A DNA stretch of 64,000 nt, taken from contig JAHLEZ010000011.1 in the NCBI GenBank assembly GCA_020726505.1, positions 1,736,001-1,800,000 of the forward strand, read 5' to 3'. Below are positions 35,134-45,867 of the stretch, piece by piece; position 1 is the first letter of the stretch, and the number at the start of each line of letters is the position of its first letter. Source of the stretch: Leptodontidium sp. MPI-SDFR-AT-0119 (lineage: Eukaryota; Ascomycota; Leotiomycetes; Helotiales; Leptodontidiaceae). The position numbers and the translations under genes were made by a program. The notes beneath the pieces were generated by a model. That model did no database searches. It was not told the origin of the DNA and saw only the letters and a list, made by a program, of their open reading frames with translations.

Positions 35134-35822
35134 ATCGAATATCAACGATCTTGACGGATGCCACTTACAACATTTCCATTCGTCGGCAACATCGATGCCA
35201 GCATTTCGTAGGTAGCATATTTTTCGTTTCATGTACTGACGGCGACATAACTGCAGAGAACAGAATTCGCTTGGCCCTTCTTTATCGAATCAAAGAGAAA
35301 CTGGGTATATTAATTATATGGATATCAAATCTCCAAATAATCATCGCAGTTTTGTTTGTGGGCGTCGAGTCAAGAGATCAAGGTCTCGTCTGTTTAAGGT
35401 TTAGCTTCGAATTTAGCCTTTAGCTTAACTCAGAACCATTTTCCTCACTTCATCCTCCTAAACCACCGCAACAGGCACTTCACAAGCCGTCGAATGTGTA
35501 TATTTGGATTCGCAACCGATCCTGATAGGTTTGTACATCTGGCATTTCTATATTTGATTAGCTCAGTCTCCGAGGCCGCTGGATTCAGCCCTCGCAAGGC
35601 TCCGCCAACCTCGATGGCTTCCTCCTTCCCTCACTTCGTTTTTCTCTCCTCCAACTTTCCAAAGACATCATCCAGTGATGATATTTGCGTCTGCGAATCA
35701 TTAAACCATCTCCTAGCCCAGCCTAGAACACTCGATCTGATTCTAAGCGCCCCTACGACCATACCCACCCGCCCCTGCCATCCACAGCCTTGCGCGATCA
35801 ACATTAGACGGAAAAGAACACC
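35134..35822. other. Intergenic, no supported gene
   Basis: A plus-strand frame of 121 codons (35494-35859) overlaps the start of the next gene in a different frame and shows no domain. I do not consider it coding. Confidence 0.4.
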
Positions 35823-38232
35823 ATGGCAGAAGTACTGGGCGTGGTTGCTAGTGGAATAGCAGTTACCTAACTGGCTGGCTAAGTAACTAAGAGTATAATC
35901 AAGCTGAAGGAATATTGGGGCCAGGTCCAAGAAGCACCAGCCGAGATCAAATACCTACTTCGCGAGATCGATTCCCTCAGCCTTATACTGTCCCATATCC
36001 AAGACGATCAAGCGAAGCAGACGACAGGAGGAATACAGGTGGATAACTTGTGTATACGGCAGAGCTTGGAGTTGTGCAAAGAAGGCGCCGACGAGTTGCG
36101 GGGATTGGCTGATGAGCTTGCTGAGAAGATCGATGGTAAGAAGGGGTGGAGGAAGAAGGTAGGTTCGGTGAAGGTCGTGCTAAACAAAGAAGATGTGAAG
36201 AATCTGAAGAAGAGGATGAAGAATGCCATCCGGCTGCTTTCGTTGTCGTATCAGTGGCACACAAAGTATTTACCTTTCCCTCGTTGGATGCAGAGCAAAG
36301 GCTGACTCGAGCAGTGCCATGATCCAAATTCAGCCTGACATTATTGTCGCGAGAATGACTGATCACATTTCATCACTCACGATATCTAACGCTCCCCAAC
36401 AATCTGTCGAGCCCCACACAGGCAAGACGAGAGACCAAGAAACTGGACCTGTCGTTCAACGACAGTATGATATGTGGATATCTTCTCCTTCATGGATAAC
36501 GTATCTTTTCGGGCAGTTCGAATATCACCAACGCACGCGATCACACAGAGGCCGCGTGAGAGAGGAAGTCACTACAAAATACAAGTTACCGGAGTTCATC
36601 ACCAACAAGGTGCTGGAGCTTCAGGGACACAACAATCTCTCTGGATGGAGAGTGGCTATACAGACGTATCGCATGATCCCCTACAATAATCCCTTCTTCT
36701 CCTCAATTCGGCGCGGAGGTATAATTGAGGTTCAGCATATGTTAGCGAAAAAAGAATATTTCGTCTCCGATAGAGACGCCGATTATAACTTGACTGCCCT
36801 TCACGTGAGTATTTATTCTACCCAATATGTGTAGCACACAGTGTTGATTGAAACATGTCAGGTTGCTGTGGACGTTGGGGATGTTGAGATGTGCAGACTA
36901 CTGTTTCTAGAAGGCGCAGATGTCTTAACTCGTGATTCTCGTAACAGGCAAGTCCAGTAGTTTTAATACTTGGCTTCTATCAACATAGCACTTCGTACTA
37001 TCTCATACGTGTTCTCTTGACCGTGTGCGGAGAAGTTCTCTTGAATTGTGAGATTTGGAAAATACAACTGCTGTGGAATGAGGAGAACAGCGAAGAAATG
37101 CGCAGATTTTCGTTTCGTTCGAAATCATGTGAATCGGACTAAAAAAGGAAGCAGAACTCCATTCCACCTGATCATAAATTTTCCATATGACGATATCAGC
37201 AGCCGGCCTTGTGATTTTGATCTATGCCGCGTGATGGCCGAAGAAGGGGCCATTGATATCTTGATTGATGATCCTAGTATCCTGAAAGATTTTCGTGGAT
37301 CTGTGGAGAGGTTGCGATTTATACACCAGCAATCATTGCCTGCATATACCTTAAATTCCCAATATAGAGCTCAAGAACACATAGCGATTGCTGCTGGACT
37401 CGCTCATGGCTGGCCGTGGGAGACAGACCATACTCTCAATGTAGAATACTGGCTGGATGCCAACAGCAACACCAAGGACGAAATGACCGATTGGGTGAAT
37501 AGTCAGGGTCGCAGTTTTCTTCATTGTCTAGCCAGAGGCTTTGGTCAATTCTCATGGGCAACCAATTACAGGGAAATGAATCCGCAGAAGGAGCATGATG
37601 CGGCTCGAGCATGGCATCGCCTCATCTGCAGATCAATCTCAGCGGGATGTTCATTATTCTCAGTCGACTACTCTGGAAAAACAATACTTTCGACAGTCAT
37701 CGATGAGTATCTAGAATACTATTCCTTGAGGGATAAGCCACGCTGGGACATGAAACTTGTTCTGCGAGAATGGCTAGAAGCCCTCGCTGGGTGTGGAATA
37801 GACCTCCTCGCATATGGGGACGTAGAAAAAGCTCATTGGCAATCTGGCAATTGGGGCTATCAATGCTCTTGTCCACAAAGCTCAGCAAATGGGAATATGA
37901 TCTCATGCAAAGACGAACATGTTTCCTATCGTCATTACCCTAAGACACCGTCCCATAGTATTTTCTATCCTAGACGAGGCGTCACAGTCAGTTTTTCCCA
38001 TGGTCCTCGACCCCGAGACTGGATCTTCGAAGCATATACACCAGCCAAAGCCTACGCTGGGGAGTTTTGGCGCCTGGCTGAAGGTGGTGTTGTTGAAGAG
38101 CCTTGTCTGATTGGGGATTCTGATGACGAATCCAGTTCCGAGGAGGAATGGTCTGAGGACGAGGAAGAATCCGTCCAGGACCCAGTAGCACAGCCAGTTC
38201 CCGGACCATGGAGTCAAGACTTCGAATGTTAG
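35823..38232 (+). pseudogene. Helo-like N-terminal / ankyrin protein with two in-frame TAA stops
   Basis: The first exon encodes a Helo-like N-terminal domain (MAEVLGVVASGIAVT, then SIIKLKEYW and IKYLLREIDSLSLILSHI). Codons 16 and 20 are TAA (35868-35870 and 35880-35882) exactly where the family has Gln, so each is a CAA-to-TAA change. The rest is open: exons 35823-36247, 36294-36804, 36862-36947, 36989-37047 and 37091-38232 keep one frame for about 740 codons. They include an ankyrin-type LTALHVAVDVGDVEMCRLL and a long conserved-looking C-terminus ending in an acidic tail. The intron after 36947 is of GC-AG type. The first intron donor is uncertain (GTATCA at 36248 preferred). Helo-like domains occur in fungal incompatibility and NLR proteins. 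Alternatives are readthrough, an unusual 30-nt intron removing the stops, or assembly error. Confidence 0.7.
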
Positions 38233-38385
38233 GACTCCTCAACAGATTTCAACTCTTACCAAATCACCAGCATTGTTTCCGACTCTCCATAGCACGAAGG
38301 AATCTCTCAAGAACTTCTGTCATTATGTTTGGTATCTAATAACACATTGGATCAAACTACAGTGCAACCATCACGTCTCCACCCA

Positions 38386-40198
38386 TCAAGACGACACCTT
38401 CTCCGTCGATCCCGACGTCTCGCCATCCACATCCTTAGCAATCTGCTGCTCGACCGCCACTCTCGCCTCCGGACTCTCATCCAGAATCTCATCGATTGTT
38501 CTCACTGGACCAGTAAAGAACGTCTTGCCACCATACTTCGGGAACCAATAATACACCACGCAAAACACCAACACGAAACCCAACACCGCAACGGCGTAGT
38601 TCATCTCCTGCGCATTCGGGCTAGGATAGCTAGGGAAGAGGAGGAGGATGAAAATGAATGTCATCCAAGCGACGGAGTATATGGCGGAGATATAGGAGAT
38701 GGTGTTTCCCATGTAGAACACGCCAGGGGTGAAGTGGCCGAAGCAGAGACGTGATACGAGGGGCATGCAGTACGCGAAGTAGAGACCCATGATAGCGAGG
38801 TTGAAGATCGAGTTGATGGCGATGGTGTTGACGAGCATGAGGAGTCCTTCAAGGAGAGTACACACTGCGACGAAACCCACAGCACGTGCGGGAGTTTTGT
38901 TTGCTGAAAGCTTGCGGAGGAAGCCTGAAAATGGGAGGCCGTGATCTATGTTTTCGTTAGTGCTAGTTTCCACGCGTATTAATTGATTGCTTACCTCTGG
39001 CGAAAGCAAATGTCTCTCTGGATGCTGCGACCATCAAGATGGAGCAATTGCAGATGGAGCTGAACCATAAGAACACCAGCAGCGCAATGCTTCCATTCTT
39101 TCCCAGGCTGTTGAATGCAATCTGCGCAAATGGCTGACCAAGTGGAGTCTCCACAAGATCGATGACGCCGGTTCCCATACAGAATGCAATCGTGATGATA
39201 ACAGCCCATCCGGTAATCGTAGCCACGACCAAGGAGGAGATCATAGCAAATGGTACTGCCTTGGCCGCATTACTCGCTTCCTCTGCAATAGTTGCACTAC
39301 TCTCAAACCCAGACACAACCCACACGGGAGTCAAGAAACTCAACATGAATGCCCATCCGTTATTTGGCCAAAAGCCTGTATTCTCAAAACCAGCGAAGAC
39401 AAAGTGCGCGCTGTTTTTGTACTCGCTTGGTGTCTTGGCTGCAAGTGCGATGATGAGTGAGAGGAGCATGGCGAGTTGTACGAAGATGTAGAAAGCGTTG
39501 AGTTTTGACAGAAGTGCGGAGGAAACGCAAGTCATGCCGAAAGTAAGAAAGGTTGTCGCGGCGAACATGCCATAGTTGTGGTATTTAGTCGCAAACCACG
39601 TCCCGTCACTTCCGATTGAACATGTGGCTCCCAAGATCAGCGTTGCGGCGTAAATGGTCGATGCGTAGATAGAGAGATATCCGAGAACGTTCATGTATCC
39701 AGCCAACCAACACATGAAAGCTCTTTGGCGGGGAGGAGTAAGTCGTGCAACCCACTAGACTCGATGTCAGCAGAAGTTCTCGGCACATCGCATATCAAAA
39801 TAAGGGGGAGATCTAACGTAATAAAGTCCACCACTCGTCGGCATAGAACTTCCCAACTCTCCCAAACTAGCAGCAACGGGTATCAGAAGCAAACAGCCTG
39901 CCAAATAAGTCCAGACCATTCCGACGGAGCCGGCTGAACCCAGGGAGAAGATAATGGACTCTGCAATCGCGGGTGCGATTCCCATTGCGCCGAAGCTCTG
40001 TCCAAATACAGTCAGGTAGGAGAACTCTCTCTTGAGTTCTGCTCTGTATCCAAGGGAGGCGAGGAGTTGGTCGTCCGCGGATATAATGGTGGTGCTGCCC
40101 TCTTCCATTCCTAGAACAGCTTGCGCCTTCTTGACTTTGTCTTCGCGTGTGATGGAGCCTTCGTTGCTTCCATCGTCGTAGCTAGACTGTGGAGCCAT
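38386..40198 (-). CDS. APC-superfamily amino acid / GABA / choline permease
   Basis: Three exons (40198-39818, 39754-38995, 38945-38386) give 566 residues. A hydrophilic N-terminus (about 55 residues) is followed by roughly twelve membrane helices. Family marks include FSYLTVFGQSFGAMGIAP, LGELGSSMPTSGGLYYW across the first intron, and VSGFESSATIAEEASNAAKA, the helix-6 region of fungal GABA/choline permeases. The tail is acidic and ends GSTEKVSS. It should import an amino acid, GABA or choline by proton symport at the plasma membrane; which one cannot be told from sequence alone. Confidence 0.9.
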
Positions 40199-42799
40199 GT
40201 TCGCGATATTTCGGCCGCCTCTGATGTTGATTTTCGTGTTAATTGGATGACTTTCTGGAGTTCGGATTTCGCAAAACCACTGCCGGGGAACAAAACAAGT
40301 CTTAAACTGTCAATTCCCACGCGTGGGGAGGCAGACATTCTTATTCCAGGACACGCCCTTGTCTATCCACACCATCGCCTGCATTGAAGGCTTGCTGGTC
40401 CCGATAAGCAAAGTCAATTTCTAAAACGTAGACCAGGGTGCAAATTAATTCTAGGATGTCATGACCTGTCTTCTTTGCATGAGTCTCGCGCTTACGGTAC
40501 TCTTACTTGAGATCTCTGGGATTCTTCCAAGCCAACCCGCGTAACTGGGCAGCTGCACTATCAAATGAGGACGGAGGTCTCAGTATTTTGTTTGATGCCA
40601 TGACAAAAAAGCTGCAAGAGGGCCAAGATAAGCGATTTTGGGGAGCTTGGATGAAGCTTGTCACTGGACGGCTGGGCCCGATAAGAACGTCTTCAGGGGT
40701 ATGGACGGCCAGCTGCCGACAACTGATAACAGGAGTCATGTCCTGAACAATATGACATAAGTGATCTGAATAATAAATTCCTGATAACAAATCCCAGAAG
40801 ACGTAAGAAAGAACCAGATAAAAACATCCGCAAGTACTACTGGTACTTTACATATCATTACTCTTCATCTCTTCAAAGAACAATTGTAGAGTGGATATAC
40901 AGCAGCGGGAAGTACTCATCCTTGCAGGAAGAAAAAAAAGCACGCAGCTGTGGAGATTTGGCACGCAGGATCTACCCCTTTGACAAGAAGCTATTCTGTA
41001 AAAATTGCACCTTGAGCTTCTCGTGCCACGCACCAGCAGCGCGCATGTGCATATGGGAAACCCGTCCGATAACGTCGTGCATGCGCGGGCTAGCGACTCT
41101 CGTGAGTTCGCGATACCTGAGCTGCACGAACTTATGCGAGGCTTCCGATGAGTGCTGGACCCTCGGGGTTTGACGCGATTGTAAAGCCCGGGCGTGTCCC
41201 CGGGTCCGAGGGCCGGATAAGGTTGCTGACAAGAGCTTGAGATTCTCGTGCTTCTTCTCAAATTTCGATACATCGAAATCCGATATTTCTATCGCCAAGC
41301 CACCAACTAAGAAGCCTTCTTCGGACGGAGGATAACAAGACGCCGAGAAACCTCGGCGTGGTTGGCGTTCATGGCACATCGTGCAGCGATTCTTTGGTGA
41401 TAGTTGGCGGCATGGCAGCGTCGAGAAAACCAACCAACGCGAACGCGAAAGCACGTTTTTCAATCGAACGAACACGAAAAAATAAGTATGCACGAGAGGT
41501 TGGAACTCAAAACAAAGTAAAGGAAAAAGAAAGAAAGGACAACATGAATGCTTGGGGAGCCCAGGCTTTAAAGGCGGAGAAGCAAGGGGTGAGGCATTTT
41601 CTATGTGTCAACGATATTGAGAGCTAATATTATGACAACGTGAACGACGGGAAAGACGGTTGTGGCTGCTGCGAAGGTTTATATACTGCGGGAAAGGGAT
41701 GATTTGTTGGGTTTCCAGGTTTCAGGAGTAATGCGAGGTGATTATTCCTCACCAAACTAATCACATCTGTTGACTTGGAAATACCTCATTGGGAAGGAGT
41801 GGCATTGGTCACGTGAGTGCCAGCCTGAGATGGTTCATCACGAGGGTTTGGTTGTGTTTTCATTCACGGTATCTTTATTCCTACGCCCTTTCTGGATTGT
41901 TGCTTGGATATTTGTTTGGTTGATATTTGCATCCCAATTGATGCTCTGGATGACCTCTGCGATTTTACGTGCTGTCTTGCTGTCCGTCTTGCCAGTGCCT
42001 CCCCTTCTAGCTTCAGATCCTCATACAGTTCGGCCAGAAAGCATTCCTTTGAAACCTATCGTCAAATGCTTCTCCTGTGTGGCGAGTTCTTGAAGTGATA
42101 AGAAAATCCAGCTGTGAGATTTTCGAGTCATTATGGTGCTGTTTTTCGGTTGAAATTCACCTTCGCTTGCTACTTAACTCAGTCAGATTTGGAAGATCCA
42201 AACTTAGATCACTTCTCGTCCTTGAATCCCGATCACAGATTGAATATTTTAGACTCCGTTTCTCCATGTGATGCATGGGGTATTCGTCCCATCGGTACCT
42301 TAATCGTGTCCACTCTCTCGGTCTGCCAGGTTGGTGGTTCGAGAAGCGAGAAAGTATAATTCTCCCCACTGCCTGCCGGCATGTTGGTGTAGAGATGCTC
42401 CAAGCCTACGTAAACAACATTCGAAATCTTTAAAGAAAGCACTCAAAATATGATTTACTAAACGCCATGGATTCTAAATTTCATAGAAAGAAAGCCAAGT
42501 CGGGGGTTTCTTTGAATATTTCAGCAACTGTTTGATACCCCTGAGGTTGACGTGAAGCGAGCCCGAGTCAGGATACCTGCACAGCATTGACACTTTATCC
42601 CATCTCCATATAAAACAACTTTAATCTATCTGATCTTCTGCAATGCGAATTAGTTCAAGCAGTCGTTAATCTGATGTTCAATTAAAGTTTAAAGACCGAG
42701 GTACAAGTACCCAGCACTTTCGCGTTGCCGTCGCGTTGCCGTCGCGTCCCCTTTGCTCACTTTCGCCTCCAGCCAGTCAACACATCCATTCTTGCGACA
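40199..42799. other. Long intergenic region, no supported gene
   Basis: About 2.6 kb. A GC-rich patch lies at 40950-41420. Within it a minus-strand frame stays open for 173 codons (41493-40972), but it begins at GTG, has its first ATG about 40 codons in, and resembles nothing known. The remainder holds only short frames. No tRNA or repeat family was recognised. A non-coding transcript cannot be excluded. Confidence 0.35.
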
Positions 42800-43678
42800 A
42801 TGGCCTTTAGTTCCAGATATCAGAAAGTCACGGACGCGGAGTCGGGAAAAGCTTCGGGAAAAGCCAACTTAGCACCCATCCAATACGGTTTCTTCAGCTA
42901 TCGAACGGCGTTTTTTCTACTTTTCGCCATGTATCTCGGGACTGCGGTGCTATCCTACAGCTCCTGGGATGCTATAGACTCGATAAACCCATGGTCCACC
43001 GATCCCTTATCTGCTGGGTTACCCTACGGTATGACATTTGCAGTATTCTTGTAAACATAATCAGCTGACACTTCACAGTGCCGTTTGATCAGGCAGTTTT
43101 GTTTGATGCAGATATGTCTTACGAAGGCATTCTGAACGGGATGGACGATCCATGGACGAAAAGTTTGCTACCACGTGTATTCTCCACGTTTTATTCTCGA
43201 AGAAATGGAATCTAAAGGCATCAAAATGCAGCCGGCCGAGGCTTCATAAAGGTGCCCACCGAAGTCACACAGCCAGATGGAAGTACAATGGTAGAAGAGA
43301 AGCCATTCTGCGTATCTATGTTTCACCAACTGCACTGCATAGTAAGTTCTCTCCTCAAGAAACGAACAATGCCCCAGTAATTTTTGATGTATGCAGTCCT
43401 GACAATCTTTCCAGGCTGGTTTAAATTGGGTATTCGAAAGCGAAAACAACCGAGCAATAAACAAGACCTCGGAGGCCTACATCATGAAGAAAAAACACAT
43501 GGCTCACTGTTTCGATTTTCTACGACAGGCTGTCATGTGTGCGGAGGACATGACACTGGAGCCGGTGGACGAGGGGGCCACAGATGGGTGGAATGTCACG
43601 CATACGTGTAGAGACTTCAAGACGATATATGATTTTGCTGCTGAGAGGAGGTATAGGAATACTAGTGGGATTCTTTGA
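42800..43678 (+). CDS. UstYa-like (DUF3328) oxidase-family protein
   Basis: Four exons (42800-43028, 43079-43174, 43232-43341, 43415-43678) give 232 residues. A single N-terminal membrane anchor (TAFFLLFAMYLGTAVLS) follows about 35 cytosolic residues. Both diagnostic HxxHC motifs are present: FHQLHCI at the end of exon 3 and KHMAHCF in exon 4, with a CxD-type ending THTCRDF. The conserved LLPPGRGFIKV sits at the second splice junction. In dikaritin RiPP and some other pathways, UstYa-type proteins catalyse oxidative cyclisation or hydroxylation. Neighbours here (permease, RidA-like) do not form such a cluster, and no repeat-bearing precursor ORF was found nearby. Confidence 0.85.
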
Positions 43679-43924
43679 GGAATGATATGCTGTTCCCGCT
43701 TCCAAAACTTTCCAGATTCTGGTTTCACTTTTCGTGAGTTCGCGACCACAACGAGCTGACTTCTCAGGTCCGATTGAAAATATTGCACATATTCACATCA
43801 AAATAGCAATTTGGCAAGAAGATATCCATAATCCGACAAGAATCTAAGCTCCAAAGATCAGCTGCGAAGCCCCTGTCATCCAGCCGAACATCGACTCCGC
43901 AAGTTTCCGCGCCCATCGCTCCAT

Positions 43925-44422
43925 CTATGCCGCCTTAGCTCCCTCAGGATCGTACGCAGAGACTTCAATCTCAACTCTCATATCATCATCTCCCAAACGG
44001 GTGACACCAACACAAGTCCAAATCGGAGCATGATCAGGCATCCACTTCTTGAAATTACGGGTCATCGCGGCCAGAGCTTCGTTGTTGAGTGGAATATGAT
44101 AAGAGTTGACACGGAAGACCTGTGACCAGCCCTTACCACCAGCATCCTTGAGATTCCGGTCGACATTTGCGAAAGCTTGGTCGATTTGCTCGTTGATCTC
44201 CTTGAAATAGACACCATTTTCTGGATTCCAGCCACCTGTACGCGAAGACGACTGTCAGTATTCCGAGGTCCACAGGATATATCCGAGAAGAGAGAGGGGG
44301 AGAATCTCACCCTGGCCCGCGCATTCAATTCGGTCTCCGACGCGAACAGATTGTTGATAGCCGTACTGCTTCAGGTTGTTCTGGCCATGCTTCTCGTATG
44401 CGTAGTATTTCAATGACGACAT
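43925..44422 (-). CDS. RidA/YjgF-family protein
   Basis: Two exons (44422-44311 and 44235-43925) give 140 residues, the normal size for the family. Recognisable parts are RVGDRIECAGQGGWNP, INEQIDQAFANVDRNLKDAG, and the C-terminal block WTCVGVTRLGDDDMRVEIEV. Classic RidA deaminases carry an Arg near the motif (I/V)RVEIE..A; here it reads MRVEIEVSA, so the key Arg is present. RidA hydrolyses reactive enamine/imine intermediates, but many fungal relatives have unknown substrates. The gene is convergent with the UstYa-like gene. Confidence 0.85.
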
Positions 44423-45867
44423 GGTGTGCTCAATGAGGGATTGATGTCCGGCGATTTGAAGGCTGCTGGCTGGATTTGGATAATTATTTCAAGTGAAGAA
44501 GTCTAGGGGGAGCAGATATAATATCGAACGAGGTTTGAATTGACAACTCGATTGCCCAGACTTGCAGGATCAGCGCTAATCGTCAGCTTACCTGCGGTGA
44601 GCTTCCTATTTGTCCTTGAGAGCGACTACGATCCAGGGAAGCCCGCCGAGCCAGCCTACGATTAGCCAAACTCAAATTTGATTTTCAACCATTGGAAACC
44701 ACCCCGCAGGATGAGCAATTATCGGTATTTTCTCGTAAGCCGAGAGTGCGGCATCTCACAATTTGCTCAACCCGTATTCAAGTATATCCACAATCTCTAG
44801 GCCAAATCGTGTCTGGATCTGGCGATGAGTTGTGGGAATTAAAAATGCTTTTGGGGGGCATCAGTTGGATAACGGAAATATAATTCCGCATTTATCTTCT
44901 GCTGTCTGCTTGGCTCGCTTCCTAGCCGAGCCCTCTGCCCCTATCCACACTCTCCTCTCTGATATTGTTGGTGTTTAGTTGTTGATCAAGACGATATCCC
45001 TGCATTTGTTTACAAATTTTGGCACTGTTTTATTTTGTTCGATGGCATATTCTTTTGGATACACTGAAGTATTAGCCTTTAACTTCCCCTTCTCAGTTGA
45101 AGTCGACAGAAGAGACCACAAATACTCTCGAGTCAGCGACCCAGCTTCATTTTCATCTCAAATATCGATACTAAATTCCCGTCTTGTTATTAAACGTGGA
45201 AACATATGGAAGGTATCTTAAATCGAGACCGATCCCAAGTATATTCCTCCAAATACCCTTGAAACATTTGAAAAGAGCGACTTCGATTTCCGGGTTGCCC
45301 CAATGCGTACTAGACGAGCCAATGAAGTGTAAGTTTATGAAGACCTTGATGACCTACTCAATATCGACTCGAAGAAGGCCGCTTCATGCAGCAAACTCAT
45401 CTACGAGTTGACTTGGAAGATTTTGTGGCACAACCTAAACTCGAGTCGATCAATATTGCTGCCACAAGGCTCGTCGCAGTAATTCTCGGTAAAATATGAA
45501 TGAAGTCTATTCTCGCCAATCACGCCAAGATCATGAACTGGAACCATAGCTTTTCTCCCCTACGAATAATTCTCAATGGCTTTTACTGCTATAGACGATT
45601 TTTAATTGCTTGGTAATCAGAACCTCCAGTTTCAGAACGGAAACGGGAACGGACAACTCCACATCGATCTGAGTTGTCAGTCTAGAGAACGCCATCTCGC
45701 TTCAACAGTTCTTGGAGCGGACGCCATGAGTGGGGTCCGACTCCTCGTTACCTGTATTAATAGAGAGCGTGATTGTCGAATCCACCTCACTCGAGTCGCA
45801 TGTAATTATCTACAAGTCATCAGAAGTCTCGTGTATTCCCCACTCAACCAAGTTCCTCGTCCTCATC
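44423..45867. other. Intergenic, no supported gene
   Basis: About 1.4 kb upstream of the GH3 gene and of the divergent RidA-like gene. Only short overlapping frames without domains were seen. It should contain both promoters; no specific sites were identified. Confidence 0.4.

Noticed and set aside
40972..41493. Minus-strand frame of 173 codons in the 40-42.8 kb gap
   Set aside because: It starts at GTG, has no domain and lies in a locally GC-rich patch where long frames arise by chance.
40199..45867. Possible ustiloxin-type RiPP cluster around the UstYa-like gene
   Set aside because: No precursor with repeated core and Lys-Arg sites, no cyclase or tyrosinase neighbour, and adjacent genes are a permease and a RidA-like protein.
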